Positions 13,227 through 17,098 of a stretch of 17,098 nucleotides of DNA are shown piece after piece. The translations under genes were made by a program, and so were the position numbers. Every line of letters begins with the position of its first letter. The first letter of the stretch is position 1. This DNA comes from an uncultured bacterium (GTDB lineage: Bacteria; Patescibacteriota; Minisyncoccia; Phycocordibacterales; UBA9973): contig CAIVNB010000073.1 in the NCBI GenBank assembly GCA_903907175.1, positions 1 through 17,098 on the forward strand, in the 5' to 3' direction. Under the pieces are notes generated by a model that was not told the DNA's origin, did not search any database, and saw nothing but the letters and a program-made list of their open reading frames with translations.

Positions 13227-14507
13227 TTAATCATACCACTTTTTTAGTTTTTTCAAAATTATAGATAAAGATCTGATAGTGTAATCAATATCACTTTTTG
13301 TTGTATCTCTTCCTAGAGAAAAACGTAACCCCCCGATATCTCTATCAATTTCTGGATGTATTGCTTTTATTACATATGAACCATCTTTACTCGAACTTTT
13401 ACAAGCACTTTTTGAAGACACCATGACGCCACGAACTGAAAGTTCAATAACCAAAAGATCACTCGGAATCTTTGGAATCGTGATATTTATATTATTTGGT
13501 AACCTAGAATTAAGATCACCATTAAGTATAAATTCTTTAGGTAATTTTTTAAAAAAATAATCACGAAGTTTTGTAAGGCGTTGCCCTTCTTTTTCTTTAA
13601 TTTTATTTGTTAATTTTAGCGCAATAGAAAATTTTAAAATCTCTGGTAAATTCTCTGTTCCTGGTCGTAGACCCATTTCTTGATCTCCACCACCAAATAT
13701 GTTTACAAGAGGGACAGTCTTTCTTTTATAAAGAATTCCAACGCGCCCTCCACCTTCTATCTTTGAACCAGAAAGAGATAGCAAATCTACGCCAAGTTTC
13801 TCTACGTTTATATCTAGATAATTCACTGCTTGCACTGCGTCAGTATGAAAAAAAGGTAGACCAGAAACAAAAGGGATTTTAGAGTACGGATATTTTTTTG
13901 CTAAAAAATTCCTCGTGCTCGCACCGTCGTGCTCCCAAGTCTCTAAAATCTCTTTTGTTTCTTTTTTATAATGTCTTATTTCTTTTGCAATTTCTTTAAT
14001 TGGTTGAATCGTACCAATTTCGTTGTTGGCATACATAACAGACACAAGCACAGTATTTTCTTTTATTTCTTTTTTTATTTTTTTTGGATCCACTATTCCA
14101 TTTGGCTCAACTGGTACTATAGAAATTTGTGCGAGCTTTCTTTTTTCAAGTAATTTAAAAGTTTCAAGCACTGAAGGATGTTCGATGTTAGTGGTTATAA
14201 TATGCGGTCTTCGAAAAGTATCTTGAAATTTTTTCCCACTGCGCCCTTCCCCGAGTACAGTACGGGACCCTCGCGGATAAAAAATTTCAAGATACTTTTC
14301 TACGATTCCAATTATGGCAAGATTATTACTTTCGGTACCCCCGCTCGTAAAAATTATATTTTCAGGTTGTGTATATAAAATATTAGCAACTTCCTTTCGT
14401 GCATTTTGTAATTTATTTCTTGCTTCTACCCCAAAAAGATGAATCGAGCTTGGATTTGGTGAAGCCGAAGCAGCGTAATCCATATATATAACCTTTGATT
14501 TTAACAT
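13227..14507 (-). CDS. Cysteine desulfurase (IscS/NifS family) with two insertions
   Basis: This is a PLP enzyme that moves sulfur from cysteine onto its own Cys for Fe-S clusters and tRNA thiolation. I chose the ATG at 14507 (426 residues, MLKSKVIYMDYAAS). An upstream ATG at 14549 stays in frame, but it would cross the promoter and overlap the divergent gene. In this numbering: SGGTESNNLAI near 55-65, EHPSVL with PLP-stacking His110, HTDAVQA near 221-227, SGSK with Schiff-base Lys249 (usual SGHK), RPGTEN, and SSKSACKSSS with persulfide Cys369. Two features are odd. The stretch between DYAAS and NPSSIH is about 20 residues shorter than usual. Two extra segments (about 69-103 and 181-217) are encoded by long inverted repeats that keep the frame. 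Key residues are intact, so it is probably active. The symbol is left open between iscS, sufS and nifS. Confidence 0.9.
   Translation of the reverse strand: MLKSKVIYMDYAASASPNPSSIHLFGVEARNKLQNARKEVANILYTQPENIIFTSGGTESNNLAIIGIVEKYLEIFYPRGSRTVLGEGRSGKKFQDTFRRPHIITTNIEHPSVLETFKLLEKRKLAQISIVPVEPNGIVDPKKIKKEIKENTVLVSVMYANNEIGTIQPIKEIAKEIRHYKKETKEILETWEHDGASTRNFLAKKYPYSKIPFVSGLPFFHTDAVQAVNYLDINVEKLGVDLLSLSGSKIEGGGRVGILYKRKTVPLVNIFGGGDQEMGLRPGTENLPEILKFSIALKLTNKIKEKEGQRLTKLRDYFFKKLPKEFILNGDLNSRLPNNINITIPKIPSDLLVIELSVRGVMVSSKSACKSSSKDGSYVIKAIHPEIDRDIGGLRFSLGRDTTKSDIDYTIRSLSIILKKLKKWYD
13863..13962. repeat. Inverted-repeat insertion 2 inside the desulfurase gene
   Basis: Arms 13863-13884 and 13941-13962 are inverted repeats matching at 21 of 22 positions, around a 56-nt centre. 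The centre contains TCGTGCTC twice and is GC-rich in its right half. One arm plus the centre equals 78 nt, a multiple of three. It encodes the extra segment at about residues 181-217, including WEHDGASTRNFLAKKY. Confidence 0.88.
14213..14300. repeat. Inverted-repeat insertion 1 inside the desulfurase gene
   Basis: Arms 14213-14234 and 14279-14300 are perfect 22-bp inverted repeats around a 44-nt centre that is GC-rich against an AT-rich gene. One arm plus the centre equals 66 nt, a multiple of three. It encodes the extra segment YPRGSRTVLGEGRSGKK (about residues 77-93 of the 426-residue form) and its flanks. Confidence 0.92.
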
Positions 14508-14510
14508 CAA

Positions 14511-14521
14511 TATAGTATAGT
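14511..14521. promoter_or_regulatory. Interlocked divergent -10 boxes
   Basis: TATACT on the minus strand (14519-14514) ends 6 nt before the desulfurase ATG at 14507. TATAGT on the plus strand occurs at 14511-14516 and again at 14516-14521, about 10-15 nt before the DUF4446 ATG at 14532. A plus-strand -35 candidate TTGATT lies at 14495-14500. The only gap between the two start codons is 24 bp, so both promoters must share it. Confidence 0.6.
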
Positions 14522-14531
14522 ATGGAATGAT

Positions 14532-14987
14532 ATGAATATAAAGCTTCAAATTATTTTTTTTGTTATAACTTTTTTTGCCATCTTAATTGGTGCTATTTGG
14601 ATAATTAATACGGAGAAACGTTTAAAACGATTCTTCATTGGCAAAAAAGCAAAAGATTTGGAAGACACGATTATAAATTTAGAAGATGAAATCTCTAAAC
14701 TAAAAATAGCAAAAGAAAATACTGAAAAAGAATTAAAGGAAATAAATACTAAGCTCAAAAAAAGCATTCGAGGACTTGAGACTGTACGATTCAACCCATT
14801 CCCCGACCAAGGCAGTAACCAGAGTTTTGCAATTGGAATGCTCAATGAAGATGGTGATGGTGTCGTACTTTCAAGTTTATATTCCAGAGAAAGAATGAGT
14901 ATATTTGCTAAGCCAATAAAAAATGGAAAATCCGAATATGAATTGACAGAAGAAGAAAGAAAATCGTTAGAAAAAGCAAAGGTATAA
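14532..14987 (+). CDS. DUF4446 family membrane-anchored coiled-coil protein
   Basis: This is a 151-residue protein of unknown function. It has one N-terminal membrane helix (about 6-25), a Lys/Glu-rich coiled coil (about 37-78), and a C-terminal DUF4446-like core. That core is recognised from VRFNPF (about 86-91), the Gln-Ser-Phe in SNQSFAIGMLNEDGDGVVLS (94-113), the SRE motif and AKPIKNGKSEYELTEEE (126-142). The family is found in Firmicutes and Patescibacteria, and its molecular role is not established to my knowledge. It stands 44 nt upstream of infB on the same strand and diverges from the desulfurase gene. The ATG at 14532 is preceded by GGAATGAT, at most a weak ribosome-binding site. 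The antisense ORF over the same stretch is a shadow. Confidence 0.85.
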   Translation: MNIKLQIIFFVITFFAILIGAIWIINTEKRLKRFFIGKKAKDLEDTIINLEDEISKLKIAKENTEKELKEINTKLKKSIRGLETVRFNPFPDQGSNQSFAIGMLNEDGDGVVLSSLYSRERMSIFAKPIKNGKSEYELTEEERKSLEKAKV

Positions 14988-15031
14988 AAAAAGTTCATAA
15001 AGTTTGTAAAGTAGAAAGTTTATAAAGTAAA
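14988..15031 (+). repeat. AT-rich AAAGTT tandem motif upstream of infB
   Basis: AAAGTTCAT, AAAGTTTGT, AAAGTAG and AAAGTTTAT-AAAGTA follow one another between DUF4446 and infB. The last unit, AAAGTTTATAAAGTA, recurs exactly at 12348-12362 upstream of clpB. TATAAA at 15021-15026 stands 5 nt before the infB ATG and could act as a -10 box. Confidence 0.5.
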
Positions 15032-16540
15032 ATGCAAAATACAAAAACAGAACAAAAAAATATCGAAAGGCCACCTATTGTTGTAATAATGGGGCATATT
15101 GACCATGGCAAATCGACTCTTCTTGACTATATAAGAAAAAGTAATGTCGTTGAAAAAGAGGCAGGAGGTATTACCCAAAATATTTCTGCTTATGAAGTAA
15201 TCCACAAAGATGAACGAGGGATAAATAAGAAGATAACCTTTTTAGACACCCCTGGGCATGAAGCATTTTCTCAGATGCGTGAAAGAGGTGCACTTATCGC
15301 TGACATTGCAATACTCGTTGTTTCAGCTGAAGATGGCGTAAAAAGCCAAACCATTGAAACCTGGAAAACAATCGTAGAAAGTAAAATTCCATGCATTGTA
15401 GCAATCAACAAGATTGATAAGCCAGGTGCAAATGTAGAAAAAACAAAAATGGAATTGGCAGAAAACGAAATCTACTTAGAAAATTATGGTGGTAAAATAC
15501 CATATGCAGAAATTTCTGCCAAAGTTGGGACTGGAATAGATAACCTACTATCATTGATTCTACTCTTGGCAGAAATGGAAAACTTCACAGGTAATCCCGA
15601 GCTTGAGGCAACAGGCCAAGTAATAGAAGCAAATCTCGACCCTAGGCGTGGGATAGAAGCCTCTCTTGTAATAAAGAATGGCTCATTAAAAAAAGGAATG
15701 GTCACAGTAGTTGGAGACGCAGCATGTTCTACAAAAATTATCGAAAATTTTTTAGGGAAAATGATAAATGAAGCAACTTTTTCTTCTCCAATACGTCTAG
15801 TTGGTTTCAGTAAAATGCCGAAAGTTGGAGCAGAATTTAAGTCATTCAAAAATAAACGGGATGCCGAAGAATATATAAAAAATACAAAAATAGAAATAAG
15901 CTGTGAAAAAATATTAAGTTCTGATGGCACAAATAAAAAAATAATCCCGATCGTAATCAAAGCTGATGTATCGGGCACTCTTGAAGCGATAGAAAAAGAA
16001 ATCGGAAAAATAAAAGACGAACATACGTTGTTTAAAATAATCCAAAAAGGAGCTGGTATAATATCTGAATCTGACATAAAATCGGTAGCTACGTGCACAG
16101 ATGCACTTGTTATCGGGTTTAATGTAAAAGCAGACAGAAGTGCGATAGATCTAGCAGAAAAAAGAGGTATTACTATCGCCTACTTTGATATTATTTATAA
16201 AATGACTGAATGGCTCACAGATGAAATGTCTAAGAGAAGATTGAAAATAGAAACTGCAGAAACAATCGGAAAAGCTAAAATTCTAAAAACCTTTAGCCGT
16301 ACAAAAGAGCGCCAAATAATGGGTGGAAAAGTTGTCGAAGGACAAATCGCCTTAAATAGCGCTATAAAAATCCTACGACGAGATTTTGAGATTGGCTCTG
16401 GAAAAATTGTAAATCTAGAAAAAAATAAGGTGAAAACTTCCATTGTGGAAGAGGGTTCTGAATTTGGAATGATGATCGAATCAAAAATAGAAATTGTGGC
16501 AGGAGATATCATAGAATCCTTTACTATCACCAAAAAATAA
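15032..16540 (+). CDS. infB: Translation initiation factor IF-2, short form
   Basis: IF2 is a GTPase that brings fMet-tRNA to the 30S P site and promotes subunit joining. G1 is GHIDHGKS (21-28), the switch region GGITQNISAYEV (45-56), G3 DTPGHEAF (72-79), G4 NKID (126-129) and G5 SAK (162-164). Domain II, the IF2 domain 3, and the C-terminal fMet-tRNA-binding domain (MGGKVVEGQI near 425-434) follow. At 502 residues it lacks the long N-terminal region of E. coli (890) or B. subtilis (716) IF2 and begins only about 15 residues before the G domain. P-loop GKS replaces the usual GKT. It is followed 1 nt later by rbfA, the conserved infB-rbfA order. No Shine-Dalgarno sequence precedes it. Confidence 0.96.
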   Translation: MQNTKTEQKNIERPPIVVIMGHIDHGKSTLLDYIRKSNVVEKEAGGITQNISAYEVIHKDERGINKKITFLDTPGHEAFSQMRERGALIADIAILVVSAEDGVKSQTIETWKTIVESKIPCIVAINKIDKPGANVEKTKMELAENEIYLENYGGKIPYAEISAKVGTGIDNLLSLILLLAEMENFTGNPELEATGQVIEANLDPRRGIEASLVIKNGSLKKGMVTVVGDAACSTKIIENFLGKMINEATFSSPIRLVGFSKMPKVGAEFKSFKNKRDAEEYIKNTKIEISCEKILSSDGTNKKIIPIVIKADVSGTLEAIEKEIGKIKDEHTLFKIIQKGAGIISESDIKSVATCTDALVIGFNVKADRSAIDLAEKRGITIAYFDIIYKMTEWLTDEMSKRRLKIETAETIGKAKILKTFSRTKERQIMGGKVVEGQIALNSAIKILRRDFEIGSGKIVNLEKNKVKTSIVEEGSEFGMMIESKIEIVAGDIIESFTITKK

Positions 16541-16541
16541 A

Positions 16542-16862
16542 ATGCAAAGAAACGAAAAAGTAGCAAATCAAATAAAAGAATTGGCGGCAGAATTTTTAGG
16601 ACGAGAAAATAATCGTACATCTCTTATTACTGTCATTTCTTGTAATACTTCTCCTGATCTTAAAAAAGCGACAATATTTATAACGGTACTTCCAAATAGC
16701 AAAGAACACGATGCACTTGAGTTTGCAAAGAGAAAGAGAGCTGAAATTAGAGATTTTCTAAAAGGAAAAATGAATACGAAGATTATCCCCTTCTTGGATA
16801 TACAAATAGACCAAGGAGAGAAAAATAGGCAAAAAATTGACGAATTGCTTCGCATAAAATAA
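16542..16862 (+). CDS. rbfA: Ribosome-binding factor A
   Basis: RbfA is a KH-fold protein that binds the 30S subunit late in maturation, near the 16S rRNA 5' end. It is also needed for cold adaptation. The 106 residues cover the core domain: VANQIKELAAEFLGRE (8-23), LITVISCNTSPDLKKATIFITVL (28-50), and the C-terminal IPFLDIQIDQGEKNRQKIDELL (82-103), which matches the family ending. The start codon is 1 nt after the infB stop, so translation is likely coupled. It ends 5 nt before the 3' end of the oppositely oriented tRNA-Leu, with no terminator between them. Confidence 0.93.
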   Translation: MQRNEKVANQIKELAAEFLGRENNRTSLITVISCNTSPDLKKATIFITVLPNSKEHDALEFAKRKRAEIRDFLKGKMNTKIIPFLDIQIDQGEKNRQKIDELLRIK

Positions 16863-16867
16863 ATTTG

Positions 16868-16951
16868 TGCCGAGGGGGAGACTTGAACTCCCATGAGATT
16901 ACTCTCGCTTGCTCCTAAGGCAAGTGCGTCTGCCAATTTCGCCACCTCGGC
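16868..16951 (-). tRNA. tRNA-Leu (anticodon TAG)
   Basis: On the minus strand GCCGAGG (16951-16945) pairs with CCTCGGC, followed by discriminator A at 16868. The anticodon stem CTTGC/GCAAG encloses CTTAGGA with anticodon TAG. A long class II variable arm (GAGAGT/ATCTC region) and a T-arm GGGAG-TTCAAGT-CTCCC are present. The bases after the discriminator are CAA, so the CCA end is not encoded and must be added by CCA transferase. Confidence 0.95.
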
Positions 16952-16968
16952 ATTGTTTTGTAAGTCAA

Positions 16969-16974
16969 ATTATA
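16969..16974 (-). promoter_or_regulatory. -10 box of tRNA-Leu
   Basis: A perfect TATAAT on the minus strand lies 17 nt upstream of the tRNA-Leu 5' end, in the 42-nt gap after tRNA-Lys. No good -35 is seen 16-18 nt upstream, so it may be weak or may just reinforce read-through from tRNA-Lys. Confidence 0.5.
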
Positions 16975-16993
16975 CACTATAAAACTTGGCTTG

Positions 16994-17066
16994 TCCGCCC
17001 TCTCGGGATCGAACCGAGGACCTTATCCTTAAGAGGGATCTGCTCTACCAGCTGAGCTAAGGGCGG
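16994..17066 (-). tRNA. tRNA-Lys (anticodon CTT)
   Basis: On the minus strand the acceptor CCGCCCT (17066-17060) pairs with AGGGCGG (17000-16995 region), with discriminator A at 16994. The D-arm GCTC/GAGC, the anticodon loop CTCTTAA with anticodon CTT, and the T-arm CTCGG-TTCGATC-CCGAG are all present. The top pair of the anticodon stem (27-43) is a G/A mismatch. CCA is not encoded. A possible -10 (TATAGT, 17086-17081) lies just upstream, and its -35 would fall outside the window. Confidence 0.95.
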
Positions 17067-17098
17067 AAATAAATTTTTTAACTATATTTAAGATATCA

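Noticed and set aside
13223..13233. Frameshift or readthrough between the desulfurase and the HtrA-like gene
   Set aside because: Both have proper stop and start codons with a 3-nt gap, an ordinary operon junction.
14508..14549. Desulfurase start at the upstream ATG (14549)
   Set aside because: It would add 14 residues absent from the family, overlap the divergent gene and lie upstream of the predicted transcription start.
14546..14998. 150-codon ORF antisense to the DUF4446 gene
   Set aside because: The plus-strand protein has recognisable family motifs and a promoter; the antisense product is Ser/Ile/Phe-rich shadow sequence.
15484..16098. 204-codon ORF antisense to infB
   Set aside because: It lies wholly within a clear IF2 gene and shows no domain.
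16568..16945. Minus-strand ORF running through tRNA-Leu and rbfA (MAKLADALALGASE...)
   Set aside because: Its start is a translated tRNA, a common false ORF, and the rest is antisense to the well-supported rbfA.
1..17098. CRISPR array, prophage or conventional IS element
   Set aside because: There are no regularly spaced repeats, and no transposase, integrase or phage structural genes.

Overview
The window looks like a chromosomal segment of a small-genome Candidate Phyla Radiation bacterium, most likely Parcubacteria-like (Patescibacteria). This placement is inferred from strong AT richness, a very short IF2, a DUF4446 protein, tightly packed genes, almost no Shine-Dalgarno sequences, and a GIY-YIG ORF lodged at a tRNA gene. 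TGA ends the reductase gene, so the code appears standard rather than the UGA-glycine code of Gracilibacteria/SR1. No intergenic stretch exceeds 300 bases; the longest are 1-207 and 9034-9273, and both hold signals described below.

Layout from the left. Positions 1-207 hold a strong minus-strand promoter and a foldable leader for a gene beyond the left edge. Minus strand follows: typA (208-2016), then a two-gene redox operon of a tandem cytochrome b5 protein (2090-2980) and a ferric-reductase/NOX-like flavocytochrome (2977-4275). Next come an MgtA-type Mg2+ P-type ATPase (4333-6960), a 41-residue basic protein (7034-7159), an ABC-F ATPase (7273-8751) and a cold-shock protein (8833-9033). On the plus strand lies a tRNA-Tyr locus: a broken 5' half-tRNA, a GIY-YIG nuclease ORF and an intact tRNA-Tyr(GTA). 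Minus strand resumes with clpB (9642-12329), a membrane-anchored HtrA-like protein that has lost its catalytic residues (12408-13223), and a cysteine desulfurase (13227-14507) carrying two in-frame inverted-repeat insertions. Plus strand then carries a DUF4446 protein, infB and rbfA. The minus strand at the right edge encodes tRNA-Leu(TAG) and tRNA-Lys(CTT).

Most genes serve translation (TypA, ABC-F, IF2, RbfA, tRNAs) or protein quality control (ClpB, Csp, the pseudo-HtrA). The accessory content is the transmembrane electron-transfer pair. In it, cytosolic NAD(P)H would feed FAD, then two intramembrane b hemes, then two outward-facing cytochrome b5 domains.

The strongest candidates for undescribed biology are four GC-rich palindromic units in AT-rich DNA. 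Two are long inverted-repeat insertions inside the desulfurase coding region, each keeping frame. One is a palindrome in the D-loop of the broken tRNA copy. One is a tandem hairpin pair downstream of the ABC-F gene. The GIY-YIG ORF, bracketed by a duplicated tRNA-Tyr 5' half ending exactly before the anticodon, is a separate mobile-looking arrangement. Several promoters place the predicted transcription start on or within a few bases of the start codon, suggesting leaderless mRNAs.
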